Notes: generated by a model from the sequence alone, not told the origin. A DNA stretch of 64,000 nt from Liolophura sinensis (GCF_032854445.1 NC_088299.1:6733001-6797000); one strand, 5' to 3'; counted from the first letter of the stretch, positions 10,801-22,230 are shown. Numbers and translations are program-made.

Positions 10801-13800
10801 CCTACTCCATATTCCTATCAACTTCACAGTGAAGACAGGATGGTAACAACAGTTTTCTAATGACACTTATCTTGAGATAAGTTTTCAATATCCACTGAAT
10901 AAAGACATTAGTAAACACTTTCAGGATAATCTATGTTAATATTGAAACAGACGAAGATGGTGTCTAAGATGTTATTTTTCATAGATTTTGCATTGTTGCT
11001 GGCTGGTTTTTACATAACAAAAATTTGGCATACCTTCATATTAACTACAATTTGGGTCTGCCAGATTACAAGAGCATTTTATGTTTAACAAACATACTCA
11101 AACCTTTCTAGTTGATTGTTATTCATGCATGTCAAGAAATGGGCCCAAATAAGGCGTAAACGGTAATTTACCAAAGTTTTGTTACCTACATTTTTCTCTT
11201 TCAAATTGTTTCTTAAGGGCAAGTCAAAAAGACATTTCCAAAATCAGTGGTCTGCATTTTGATTTCCAAACAACACATTCATTCCCTGCTGAACAGAGGT
11301 CAAAATGTTTGGTTCTTTGGTGTAAATAAAAAATTCGAACATGTGAAGTCTACCCCTAGGTGTGGTAAGGGTGTGGGAGTCATTTGGCCTAATAAATATT
11401 TTCTTTTCTCTGTGCAAATTATTGTTCTGGTCTCTCAGATGAAGTGATCTGTTAGATTCAGGATATAGAGCTGCCTACCTTGCTTACATGGGAGAGTTAA
11501 CTCCCCTATTCATTTCTTGGTATATACATACACAAGTACATGCATATCAGGATGGATATAGCTATAGTTATTTTTCAGTACCACATGAAAACTCATAGCT
11601 GCATGACAAATTTACATTTAATGGATGGAGAAGTTTAATTTATTTTTTGATGAACTAAAATCAAATTGAGGTCATCATAAATTATATATTTTTAGACTTA
11701 GAAATTTCAGATTTCAGAGTTTAATTTTCCCAGACATGTACAGAGTAATGGACAGGGCTAAGGTTTAATCTGTTTTATTTTGCCAAACGCTTGTATATAA
11801 GGCATATAATGAATGTAATATTGCCATGAGACAGCCATAGCAGGAATCTTATTTGTTAGGTATCTGTTGCTTTCTTCCTATACCATATGATCAAGCCAGG
11901 AAGCCATGCTGTTGTGTTCACTTTGTTAATACTTGTAGATTGTCAGCCTGGGGTTTATACTTTTTGGCATTTCATGATATTAGAGTGAGATTTATATTAA
12001 AGGATTCAAGAAAAGTAACTTGAAGATTTTAAATAAGATTATGGTTTTGTAGAAAACTGTGGCAGATTTCATTTTTTGGGACATACTTTATTTAGCCATA
12101 TGGTGCATATTTTTTATGAGGGTCAGGCAACTTCAGAATATTATGTCTGCAATGAAATTGATGAGGTAGACCTGCTTATTATGAGGGTCAGGCAACTTCA
12201 GAATATTATGTCTGCAATGAAATTGATGAGGTAGACCTGCTTATTATGAGGGTCAGGCAACTTCAGAATATTATGTCTGCAATGAAATTGATGAGGTAGA
12301 CCTGCTTATTATGAGGGTCAGGCAACTTCAGAATATTATGTCTGCAATGAAATTGATGAGGTAGACCTGCTTATTATGAGGGTCAGGCAACTTCAGAATA
12401 TTATGTCTGCAATGAAATTGATGAGGTAGACCTGCTTGTTCTGACTTCCGTCACAGAATTGTCACAGTCACGCTTGACTGAAGGCTACTTAATTTTTGAC
12501 TGACCACTGGGAGCTGTGGAAGACTAATTTAAAGCCATTTTGACCGATCAAGAACTGTTCTGTACGTTTATATACAATGCTTGTATTAACCACAAATCCT
12601 TAAACTCTATATTAAGAAATAAAAAGCATGTTTCATCAGTCCTTTCAAACAAGGTGAATTCAGTGAGACAGTCCCTCTCCAGGGAAACGCGGAGTAATCA
12701 TGGACCCGAAATAATTCTGAATGTGATATCAAAGGCAATGTGACAAATTTTGTTTGCTGTTTATGTTGTAAATTTTGTCTTTGGCTTATTTCCAGAGAAA
12801 TACACACCATCACGGATGCTATAACATGTAGTGTGTTTTGTTCATGGCAGGCAGCCATTGTGAGTGGTGCTGTTGACTACATCTCTTACCTGCAAGGCTT
12901 CGCCTTTCTGTCAGACCCGGCCTCCTGCTCATCAAGTGACAGCGGAGGGAGTGTCTGCCAAGAGGCGAGTGACGTCGAGAGCCAATCAAGTCCCACCAGC
13001 AGTCAGGGATCCTGTAGAACCTTCCTTGCAAAATGTACGATTTATTTATTTATTTGTGTGTTTGTTTGTTTGTTTGTTTTAAGCCATACTCAAGAATATT
13101 TCACTTGTATGACAGCTTATAAGGGAGTTATCAGAATGAATAAAAATATAGAGATATATTACCTCCCTTTGTTGTATTATCACTGCACGTGGAACTAGGA
13201 GAGTTATTTCCCATGTTTGTCTCTTGTCTCATATACAGTGTATACGTAAGCCTGTCATTCTTCATGATGGATATGCATGCAGTCATTGTTTAACAGAGTG
13301 GAAACTGAAAACTTTACGGATGGACAAGTAATGATTTTTGTGTTTTTAATATTTGGGGGTGGGAGACTTGAGAGTGTTTTCACTATTAGAGATTTTATAG
13401 CATCATTTTGTCACAGTTAATTGGTATTCAGTTCACATTTTATCTGACAGCAGCAGAGCCTAAGAGGCCTAAGAATGGCTTCATCCGATTTTCAATTGAA
13501 CAACGGCGATGGCTTTCTGTAGATCACCCTAAACTTGACAACAGAGAAATCTCCAGGATGTTGGGAGCTAAATGGCGGAAAATGACGACAGAGGAAAGAA
13601 AACCCTATGAGTGAGTTCATACTGTAGTTGTTGAGAAAGATTTGAGAATGACAGAAATATAAAATCTTCATAAGCAGAAAGGAAAACTGAATGTATGGAA
13701 TGAACAAATGAGCGCATATGATCCATATGACTGATCTGGAACATATTCCTGCTGTTTACTACAACTACTGATTATTAAAGTTGAGCTTTTTTTTTTTTTA

Positions 13801-16800
13801 AGTGACACATTTTACGTCATTCTGATTGATTTATTCATCTTATAGAACCGCTTTGTTGTTTTTGTGAAGTTTGGTGGATTTGAGTTGGCATCACCAGTGT
13901 CATTGACTTAAAGGCCATTATGGGCCTTTATTAGATGAAACACATTATTCTTGAACATCATACAATTACGGTTTCAGAGATGAGTTTGAGATGGACATGA
14001 AATTAATCCGTGAAAACTTCCCAGGGTGGCGATATGCACCAATGAAGAAAGGAGCGCAGGAGCTAATAGAGCCTATGCCTACACGTCTGAGAGACAGGCG
14101 TTGCTTGAAAAGAAAGGCAGGTTTAATTATTAGGATTTACAGATCTGTAGCCCTATCAAAGAATTTACGAAGGGTCTTGCAGTCAGTACAAAAAGTGAGG
14201 CTCTTATTATCAACGAAACCGTAGATCTGCTTGAACCTTTATGGGATTGCCACCCAGCAAAATTAGAAGTCTGAAATTTGTAATATGAATGGAACAGAAG
14301 ACCCATCTGTGCCTTTACAGAATATTCTTCCAGCAAGTTCGGTGTATGAGATTTTAAATATCAGTGGAACCTATCTGTGCCATTACAGAATGGTCGTCCA
14401 TGAAAATCCAGTGTATTATATTTTTATTATCAACAAAACCCGTAGATCTGCTTGAACTTTTATGGAATGGCCGTCCAGCAAAATCAGAAGTCTGAAATTT
14501 GTGATATTAATGGAACCATTAAATTTTGATTATCAGCGAAAGCCTGGACACATATGAGACTTTACAAAATGGTCTTCCAGAAAATCTAATGGAACCCTAG
14601 TCTCATCATTGCCTTTGCAGAAGGCCTTTCCAGCCACTCAAATATATCTGATTTTGAATTCTAGCAGATCTCATCTTTGCCTTTACATAAAGGTCTTCCA
14701 GCAGATGCGGTGGTTCTTCAAAGAATTTAAATAATAATGGAAGTCTAGCCCCAAATGAGCCTTTACTGACAGGTCTTCCAACAAATAAAATGTGTGATAT
14801 TTTTAATATTATTGGAACCCTAACCCCATTTTCGCCTTTACAGAAAGGTCTTCCAACAAATCCTGTGTATGAGTTTGTAAAATTCAGTGGAACCTTATCC
14901 CCATCTTTGCCATTACAGAAAATTTTTCCAGCCAATTAAACTCCAAAGCTACTGTTTGTCGTTCACAATTTGGTAACGCTGTGAGGATTGTTCTGTTGTC
15001 TGACATACTGTGATTTCGGCGGCGATTATTAGCTGTAGTTCAAAGAATTATTATTCACAGTTCTTCATATCCCGATTCAGTCCCATGTTATAATTTTTCA
15101 CCTTGTTGTCTGCTTCCAACTGCCCTAGGCGAGAGTGCGGACATGTGCGATCTCGTAATGTTATCCTCTGTCATCCTCATCCTCTGTCGTCTGTCCCCTC
15201 CATCTCCCGTGGCTCGATCTCCTAATATGCTTCTACTCTAAAGCTCAACAAGTAGATCAGGTTGGGTTGTCGTCTGAGATTGTTCCAACGTTAGGTTTAG
15301 CAAAATTTTGTTTGGCCAAGGAGACCCCAAACCAACTTCAGTGCGCACTCCATTAAGAGACATGATACAATTATCCGTGGCAGCGTGTTTTAGACAAAAA
15401 TTACCCATCAAATCGTCTCCACGGCCTTAAATTTATCAGTTGATGTTTTGCAAACATAAGATCTGTTATTTCCTCGGTCACGTGGGTCGGATCTAGATTC
15501 CTTGGTGATGCTCAAAAAGTAACCCACAATAATGACAGTCTCGACATATTTGACAGGTAGGCCCAATGTTAAGCTGGACCATTAAGGTGCGCTATCTGTT
15601 GTTAGCATTTCTAGCAATAGTTTGCATCTAAATAGCATTCCTCAGTGCAATCCCATTTTACAATATATTTGCTAATTAGCATTTCAAATCCACATTAAAT
15701 GGTTGTAAACTAGCATCACCAGAAGATTATATTTACCTTAGAATTTCAAAGTATTGTCTAATTAGATGCCAGGGTAAGTAATCAACACAATATACTTACT
15801 AATTAGCAATTTCAGAGTATTATCTAAATTTATGCTTGATATCACTGCGAGGATCTTGTAACTCTTACATCACAATATATTTGCTAATTAGCAATCTGAA
15901 AGTATTGTCTAAATAGTTGGTATTTATCACTACCAGGATCATGTTATCTTTACAACACAATATATTTGCTAATTAGGAATTTAAAACTAGTTCATCCAGA
16001 TCAGTTTTCAGGCATATTTATAATGTATTTACACTGATTTCTAAAATGTGTACATTAATATTTCTAATAGTGAGATATACTTACTAGTTTCACAACTTTG
16101 CATTCTGCAATTAATAGCATAATACACAGTTCAGTTTTCTAGGTTACACAAGCAATGTAGGACCACTGGCCTTGCAACACGCCCCATTTTAAACTTATGT
16201 GCCTACTCATCTTGGCAAAATGTATTTTACTAGACAACGGAATTATAGCAGTGCTAATTAGCAAATATTTTGTCCCACCAAAAAACTGCAGGAATTTACT
16301 CCTTGATACAGCGATAAATATTTAGTTTGTACATAGTGCTATTCCAGCAGTGCTTGTCCTTTTAACACATCCACACAGATGGCCTGATAGTTAGCTTCTA
16401 CATAGTGCTATCATAGAAGCCCTAAATCTGCACAACTGGCCTCTTTGAAAGTTAGCTTCTAGATAGCGATATCACATCAGTGCTAAAAGACAAATCTGCA
16501 TAGAATGTCTCTTTGATAGTTAGCTTCTACATAATGCTATCACACAAGCGCTAAATAACAAATATATTGTCCTCTCAACATATCTGCTTAGAGCATCTCT
16601 TCGATAGTTAGCTTCTACATAGTGCTATCATAGCAGCGCCAAATGGCAAATATAATGCTCTTCCAGAAAATCTGTACAGCAGGCCTCTTCAATAGTTAGC
16701 TTCTACATAGTGCTATCGTAACAGCACTAAATGGCAAATATATTGCTCTTGCAGAAAATCTGCAGAGCAGGCCTCTTTGATAGTTAGCTTTTACATAGTG

Positions 16801-19800
16801 ACACTCTAGCAGTCCTATAAATATCATACATTGGTTTGTCTACTAATCTGCTGAACTGGTATCTCTGATAGTTAGCTTCTACATAGTGCTATCATAGCAG
16901 CGCTAAATAACAAATATATTGCCCTTCAAACAATTCTGAACAGATGGCCTCTCTGATAGCTGGCGTCTACCTGGCGCTATCATAGCAGCGCTAAAGACCG
17001 AATATATTGTCATAAGCAGATCTGCTCAGATGGTTTCCTTGATAGTTCGCTTACACATAGGGCTATCATAGCAGGACTAAATCTGTACTAATCAGCGCCT
17101 ATACTTCCCTGTCCTGAAAATCTGCCAGTGAGTATCCCTACATTGCACAGACACACACATGCAACCATAGCTAAATAGCAGTGAACATTAAAACAGGAGA
17201 AGAAAAATGGCAAAATATCTGTAAATTATTGTCTGGAAAAATAATTAGCACCATGTTAATAAAATGAGGAGAGAAAAGTTTAGCAGAGAAAAAGCAGATA
17301 GTGAACTAACTCAGCTGGACGTTCCTACAATAACGCCCAGCTTCGGTCATATAGACTTCCACGCGGACAATTTCACTAAAAAAAACCCGGCTCGAACCCT
17401 ACCTTATTTTTGCTATCCACTAAAACGACCGAAATGTAATATGTCAAAGTCAACATTGGTCAACCATCTGGCAACAATGATCCAGCCATTTAAACTTTCG
17501 AATCGGACAACTCAAATCAACGTCTGCCATGTTTGGAATTTTTTTTCAAATTCGGGCAAGGTGATGGGCCGCGAAAATTTTATCCTACCCAGGATTCTCT
17601 TCAAGAAATGCATGCCCTGTAAACAGAATGTTGGGTGCGATAAGATTTTCACCCAGACTGAAGAGGAAAAAAATTTCCAAACATGACAGACGTTGATTTG
17701 AGTTGTCCGACTCGAAAGTTTGAACGGCTGGATTATTGTTAAGATAGTAAGATGGTTTACCAATGCTGGCTCAAATCAGCGTTTGCCATATTTGGATTTT
17801 TTTTTTCTTTTCAACGCCGAGCAAAGTGATGGGCCACGAAAATTTTATCCTAAAAGTGATTGCATGCCCTGTAAAAAGAATGCTGGGCGGGATAAAACTT
17901 GGCGGCCCATCACCCTGCCTGAAGATGAAAAAAGAAAAATCCAAACATGGCAGACGTTGATTTCAGATATCCGATTCGAAAGTTTAAATGGCTGGATTAC
18001 CTTTGAAAGATGGTTAACCAATGCTGGCTTTTACGGAATCTGTGGATATCAAAAATAACGTAGGGTTCGAGCCGGGCTTTTTAGGGGAAATTGTCGGCGT
18101 GGAAGTCTATAGGACCGAAGCTTGGCATTACGGTAGGAGCGTCCAGCTTAGCTGTGGGCTATACGGGTAGTTATGTCGACCAGATTGCATTATTACTAAA
18201 AGGTAGCTTGCTTTATTCAATATAGTTCTCATTTAAATAGATTCCACCAGTGAATGAAATTCTGGGCAAAAAAAAGCCGAGGTCTAGCAAAAGACGAATT
18301 GCACGAGCAGGAGGGAATCTATGGATTAAGTGTTCATTGTGCCGGAAGTGGAGGAAACTAGCAGCCTCTGCCGATCCAGCCTCTCTTCCAGAACAGTGGT
18401 GCGTAACAGTTACTCCTGTTAAGTTGCCTAAAATTACCTGTACTTTATTCCTAGAATTCGTACCCCTGTACCTAGGAATCTGATCTTTAGCCCATGGGTA
18501 AGTAAAAACTATACCAGAAGAACAAAAAAAAGAGTAATGCACATGGAGGTTTCCGGCCGTGGTGAATTACAGCAATCACTCTAGAATTTGCTAAAAGCAC
18601 ACATACAAAAGTGATTTATTTATTCACCTATACAACTCCAGACAGCACTATAGTGGGTCTGTGTGTGGTGGGTTGGGGGGGGGGGGTGCGTCATTTAACT
18701 GGGCAGAACCCATGGGCACCCACGACTATCCGCAGGTTGCTGGGAATCCTTCCCATATTCAGCCGGAGAGGAAGCCAGCATGAGCTGGATTTGAACTCTC
18801 AACGACCACATTTGTGAGAGGCTCCTGGGATATTGAACCGCACTACCTTGGCCACAGAGGTCCTACAAAACTTATCGTTCTACTTGTAATATAATTATGA
18901 GAATGTTGTCTAATCTATGCCTTCCCAGATCAGAGACATCTAGGTGTTGTTTCATTTCTAAATGATATTTAAATGGGTCATTATGCCGTACGCTCGTAAT
19001 ATCAATGGATATTAACTCGCCATCGCTTTCACTGTTAATGAAAAGCAATCTGCGAGATTATCCACGGGTATAATGAGCGTGACTACGAAATATAAAATTA
19101 TACTTACCTTTCCAGATATGGGATGGGAAAATGTAGTAAAAAAATTTCCTGTTTGTTATACTGTCGCTGTAAAGATCATGATCAAAACAGAGCTTACCTT
19201 AATTCCTCAATCATTTCGAATATGAAAGAACAACTTTCAGTGAAATTTATGCACATTTGTAATTTTGATTTTGGAGACAAAACTACATTGGTTGGATTGG
19301 CCAGTTTCAGGGCTTTACAAAAGCCATAATTGTATCAGTCAGCATAAAGTAATGAATTCAGAATATGCTTGAATAAACACCTTGCAAACATACGAAAGGG
19401 TTGAAGAATTACTGTAACAGTAATGTATTAAACTTCTAGTCAGCTTATGATTCGCTTTCCGTCTAGCTTGCTGATTATTGCCACCCATTCTTGAGTATTA
19501 CTGGGGTTTATAGGAGTTTTGTGGTAAAAAATCGATTAAGGCAAAGCCAGTCAAATTTTCCTGTTATCTTGGAATAGCCCAAATAATTATCTTTCAAAAA
19601 TATTAGCCTCGCCTGTGCATGTAGCACCCTTCAAAATCAGTACCATAATAAAATTGCGAAAAAGTTTTAAAGCTGTTCACATCATAACTTTTGCAAACTT
19701 TAGGATCATTGTATTGAATGAAATTAATGCGTGCAACATATGTTCAGAATTTGTGGAATTCCTCACTGCACTGCTCTCGTATCGGGATTAACTGCATTGT

Positions 19801-19953
19801 TTTTTAGACCAGATATCCTAATTTATTTTCATTTTTATTCTCTACAGGTACTGTGCACTGAATCCAGATTTTAGATTCAACAATTGCGACACGCCACAAC
19901 AAAACAGTTTATCCAACTCACCCGATGCAGATGATTTCTTGTCAGTTATATAA
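7679..19953 (+). CDS. MEIOSIN: MEIOSIN-like HLH / HMG-box / CW zinc-finger protein (spliced, 9 exons)
   Basis: Predicted nuclear transcription and chromatin protein. Exons 7679-7889, 8096-8147, 8468-8594, 10750-10842, 12851-13034, 13451-13610, 13978-14120, 18251-18398 and 19848-19953 have AG/GT borders, matching phases at every junction, and sum to 1224 nt (407 codons plus stop). Residues about 120-178 form a (b)HLH, 226-297 an HMG box, and 347-390 a CW finger with Cys 351, 354, 375, 386 and Trp 348, 357, 373. Known: HLH plus HMG box occurs in vertebrate MEIOSIN (BHMG1) and, less clearly, STRA8, which together switch on meiotic genes; CW fingers elsewhere read H3K4 methylation. Inferred: this is the molluscan MEIOSIN-like gene carrying a CW reader. 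Exons 4 to 9 are well supported. Exons 1 to 3 rest on phase and composition, and further 5' exons may exist. A STRA8-like or lineage-specific gene is the alternative. Confidence 0.72.
8096..8147 (+). CDS. HLH-HMG-CW gene, candidate exon 2 (acidic)
   Basis: The 52-nt exon has an acceptor after TTTTCAG and a GTGGCT donor. It is read in phase from exon 1 and encodes an acidic stretch (GDYNSSDEDVMETVDPA). The phase fits both neighbours. Confidence 0.45.
8468..8594 (+). CDS. HLH-HMG-CW gene, candidate exon 3 (basic region)
   Basis: The exon runs from the acceptor ACCTCAG to a weak GTGATT donor. Its last residues (GARRKSRGNFFKH) place an Asn exactly 22 residues before the Pro that ends helix 1 in exon 4, the spacing seen in canonical bHLH proteins. 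The usual Glu of the ER pair is absent, so DNA contact by this region may be weak or atypical. Confidence 0.45.
9225..9366 (+). repeat. V-SINE 3' half in intron 3
   Basis: Core and tail, ending ATCAATCAAATAAAT. Confidence 0.82.
9700..10625. repeat. 35-bp minisatellite in intron 3 of the HLH-HMG-CW gene
   Basis: The unit begins ATGTGGCATTCATGAGAACC and repeats every 35 bp, cleanly between about 10000 and 10600 and degenerate before that. About 25 units. Confidence 0.93.
10750..10842 (+). CDS. HLH-HMG-CW gene, exon 4 (HLH helix 1 and loop)
   Basis: The 31-codon, phase 0/0 exon lies between TTTCTTTCTCAG and GTAACA. The peptide VTDMCDRVLDRLAMLLP fits HLH helix 1, with a loop (TPYSYQLHSEDRM) after it. 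It joins helix 2 in exon 5 without a frame change. Confidence 0.75.
12116..12440. repeat. 65-bp tandem repeat, 5 units, in intron 4
   Basis: Starts at 12116, 12181, 12246, 12311 and 12376 (ATGAGGGTCAGGCAACTTCA...). The units are virtually identical, so the array is young. Confidence 0.95.
12851..13034 (+). CDS. HLH-HMG-CW gene, exon 5 (HLH helix 2, Ser-rich linker)
   Basis: The exon starts after TCATGGCAG and ends at donor GTACGA, phase 1. It begins AAIVSGAVDYISYLQGF, a typical HLH helix 2, and continues into a Ser/Gln/Asp-rich linker to the HMG box. A SINE tail starts within a few bases of the donor, so the first intronic bases are now SINE-derived. Confidence 0.8.
13040..13120 (-). repeat. 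V-SINE tail fragment at the exon 5 donor
   Basis: TTTATTTATTTATTTGTG and CATACTCAAGAATATTTCAC begin within 6-10 bp of the splice donor at 13035. Confidence 0.7.
13451..13610 (+). CDS. HLH-HMG-CW gene, exon 6 (HMG box, first part)
   Basis: This encodes the start of an HMG box: PKRPKNGFIRFSIEQRRWL, then LGAKWRKMTTEERKPYE. The Pro-Lys-Arg-Pro opening, the aromatic Phe pair and the W-x4-T-x-EERKPYE stretch match SOX/HMG boxes. The donor is GTGAGT in phase 2. Confidence 0.92.
13978..14120 (+). CDS. HLH-HMG-CW gene, exon 7 (HMG box, end)
   Basis: It continues the HMG box in phase (DEFEMDMKLIRENFPGWRYAP), which resembles helix 3 and the Y-x-Y-x-P end of HMG boxes. A basic tail follows (RLRDRRCLKRKA), possibly a nuclear localisation signal. 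The donor is GTTTAA, phase 1. Confidence 0.88.
14220..14940. repeat. Degenerate tandem repeat in intron 7
   Basis: The motif CTTTACAGAAAGGTCTTCCA with GTGTATGAGATTTT and AGTGGAACC recurs irregularly about every 80-90 bp. Confidence 0.75.
15600..16000. repeat. Degenerate repeat of about 85 bp in intron 7
   Basis: CAATATATTTGCTAATTAGC recurs near 15660, 15790, 15875 and 15957. Confidence 0.75.
16380..17080. repeat. 88-89-bp minisatellite in intron 7
   Basis: GATAGTTAGCTTCTACATAG followed by TGCTATCATAGCAGCGCTAA recurs near 16513, 16602, 16691, 16780, 16868, 16958 and 17040. Confidence 0.85.
17313..18148. mobile_element. Palindromic foldback / MITE-like element in intron 7
   Basis: The ends are inverted copies: AGCTGGACGTTCCTAC at 17313 and the reverse complement of GTAGGAGCGTCCAGCT at 18148, continuing inward (CTATAGACTTCCACGC, GCCCGGCTCGAACCCTAC). 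The arms continue to about 17580 and 17880. Inside are two further imperfect palindromic modules with GTGATGGGCC and CGTCTGCCATGTTTGG. No coding capacity and no clear target duplication. Confidence 0.8.
18251..18398 (+). CDS. HLH-HMG-CW gene, exon 8 (CW finger, first half)
   Basis: It begins with a Lys/Arg-rich segment (KKKPRSSKRRIARAG) and then the CW start LWIKCSLCRKWRKLA, ending LPEQ plus two bases of a Trp codon. The phase matches exon 7 across a 4.1-kb intron. Confidence 0.93.
18612..18864 (-). repeat. V-SINE-like element in intron 8
   Basis: The tRNA-like head (reverse GCCACAGAGGTCC), B box and core are present; the tail is degenerate and contains a G run. Confidence 0.8.
19848..19953 (+). 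CDS. HLH-HMG-CW gene, exon 9 (CW finger, second half, stop)
   Basis: The exon begins after TTCTCTACAG. It completes the Trp and gives YCALNPDFRFNNCDTP, the conserved second half of a CW domain with the third and fourth zinc Cys. It ends after an acidic tail (SPDADDFLSVI) at TAA 19951-19953. Confidence 0.93.
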
Positions 19954-20189
19954 GATGGTCCTGGCATCTTGCTCACCTCAGTGGCAGTTTGATCAGTCGG
20001 GAATCTTGCTGCATCTTACAGATGGAAGAGGTTTTCACTCTGTTGAATTTGACAAAAGATATGTTTACTCCTGTGAATGTAACCAGGCATTCCTTACCCT
20101 GTTTAGTCTTGTGATACATATGGGCCTGTTTTTTCAAACATTCGGAAATGAAGATTTGATCATCCCGAATTGGGCGTAAAATATTACAT

Positions 20190-20790
20190 CCGGCTGATTT
20201 GGCGGAAAAGCATTGCAAACCTGCTGGAGGTAGGCGAAGAGCATTGCAATCTGCTGAATGTAGGCAAAGAGCATTACAAACCTGCTGAATGTATGCGAAG
20301 AGCATTGAAACCTGCTGAATGTAGGCAAAGAGCATTGCAACCTGCTGAACTTAGGCGAGGAACATTGCAAACCTGCCGAACGTAGGGGGAGAGCAGTGCA
20401 ACCTGCTGAATGTAGGCGAAGAGCATTGCAAATCTGCAGAATGTAGGCGAATAGCATTACAAACCAGTTGAATGTAGGCGAAGAGCATTGCAACCTGCTG
20501 ACTGTAGGCGAAGAGCATTGCAAACCTGCTGAATGTAGGTGAAGAGCATTGCAAACCTGCTGAACTTAGGTGAAGAATATTGTGACCAAGTGAACTGGGT
20601 GAAGAACATGCATGGCATCGTGCCAAATTGGGCAGATAACATGCATTGGAACCTTCTGAGACAGGCGAAGAACACTTAATGTTGGCCAAGAACATTGCAG
20701 TCTTCTAAATTGGCCAAAGAACATGCATTGCAAACCTGCTGAACGTGGGCGAAGAGCATTGCAACCTGATGAATGCACAGTGATTTTCAC
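20190..20790. repeat. 30-31-bp minisatellite downstream of CW exon
   Basis: GAAGAGCATTGCAACCTGCT then GAATGTAGGC, about 18-20 degenerate units. It probably lies in the 3' UTR of the HLH-HMG-CW gene. Confidence 0.92.
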
Positions 20791-21046
20791 GTTAGTTACA
20801 TGCACCTGTTCCAAAAAGTTTGTGTCTTTCTACTATTTTTTAACAATTAAACTGATCATGTTGGAAAAACCAAAATGTGTGTTTAGTAGTTTGTGACATT
20901 CGGTCCATGGCTTGGCCTACTGTATCAGTTTTATGAGTACATGTAAATATTTTCATTGGAAGTGTCGTTTGCATATAAATGCACACACATGAATCATGAA
21001 CCAAATATGTTTTTCCCATTTGTATAAAATGTGAATACTGTATATG

Positions 21047-21055
21047 AATAAAGAC
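21047..21055 (+). terminator. Candidate polyadenylation signal (AATAAA)
   Basis: GAATAAAGAC followed by a GT/T-rich stretch (CCAGTTTTGTTATTTT) lies about 1.1 kb past the stop of the HLH-HMG-CW gene. It would give a long 3' UTR containing the 30-bp minisatellite. Confidence 0.4.
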
Positions 21056-21429
21056 TTTTTCCACCTTCATGTACCAGTTTTGTTATTTTATTGCCCAGTT
21101 ACTTTGTTGCAAATACCATAGTCCATGCATAATTACCTGTACTCTGTCTTCACCATGTGGTATGACTTTGCTCTATGTCTTTAGATTATGGTTAAATTAG
21201 GCAAGGAAATTTGAGTGCAGTTTATGTGGAATCGGTTAGTCTTGAGTACTCTTCAATCTTTGATAATCACAGAGGCTATACCAGGGATTTTCGGCCAAAA
21301 AATAAATCGGCGCAAATCCACTCATATTTTGGTATTATTTTGAAATAGCGCAACTAATTTCATAAAAAAATCTGCACGTGTTACCGTTCTCAATCAGAAA
21401 TAAAGATTCCAAAATTCATGAAATGAATG

Positions 21430-22230
21430 GCTTTATCACACTGGAGGGTACATTTGGTGTGTCCTAGCTGTGTTGATCAACTGTATAGAGTACTGTGTGT
21501 GTGCTGGCTGTGTTGATCAACAGGATAGTACACTTGCTGTGTGCTGGCTGTGTTGTTCAACTGGATGATACTCTTGGTGTGTCCTGGCTTTTTTGATCAA
21601 GTGAATAGTACACTTGCTGTATGCTGGCTGTGTTGATCAACTCGATGGTACACTTGCTGTGTGCTGGCTGTGTTGATCAACTTGATGGTGCTCTTGGTGT
21701 TTGCTGGCTGTGTTGATCAACTCGGTATACTTGCTGTGTGCTGGCTGTGTTGATCAACTTGATCGTACACTTGGTGTGTGCTGCCTGTGTTGATTGACTT
21801 GATGGTACAGTTGCTATGTGCTGGCTGTGTTCATCCGTTGGATAGTGCACTTGATATGTCCTTGCTGTGTTGATCAAGTGGATGGTACACTTGGTGTATA
21901 CTGGCTGTGTTGATCAAGTGGATGGTACACTTCTTGTTTGCTGGCTGTGTTGATCAACTCGACGGTACACTTGCTGTGTGCTGGCTGTGTTGATCAACTT
22001 GATGATACACATGGTGTGTGCTGGCTGTGTTGATCAACTTGATGATACACATGGTGTGTGCTGGCTGTGTTGATCAACTTGATGGTACACTTGGTGTGTG
22101 CTGCCTGTGTTGACCCGTTGGATAGTGCACTTTATATGTCCTGGCTGTGTTGATCAACTGGATAGTACACTTTGTGTGTGCTGCCTGTGTTGAACAACTC
22201 GATGGTACACTTGGTGTGTCCATTCTGGGT
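21430..22230. repeat. 40-bp minisatellite
   Basis: The unit reads GATGGTACACTTGGTGTGTG then CTGGCTGTGTTGATCAACTT, about 20 units with single-base and indel variation. Confidence 0.93.

Noticed and set aside
17264-18058. Frames of 140, 112 and 83 codons on both strands
   Set aside because: They lie in the palindromic foldback element, which explains mirrored peptides on opposite strands.
20134-20695. Minus-strand frames with repeated NALRLHSAG-type peptide
   Set aside because: Artefact of the 30-bp minisatellite downstream of the CW exon.
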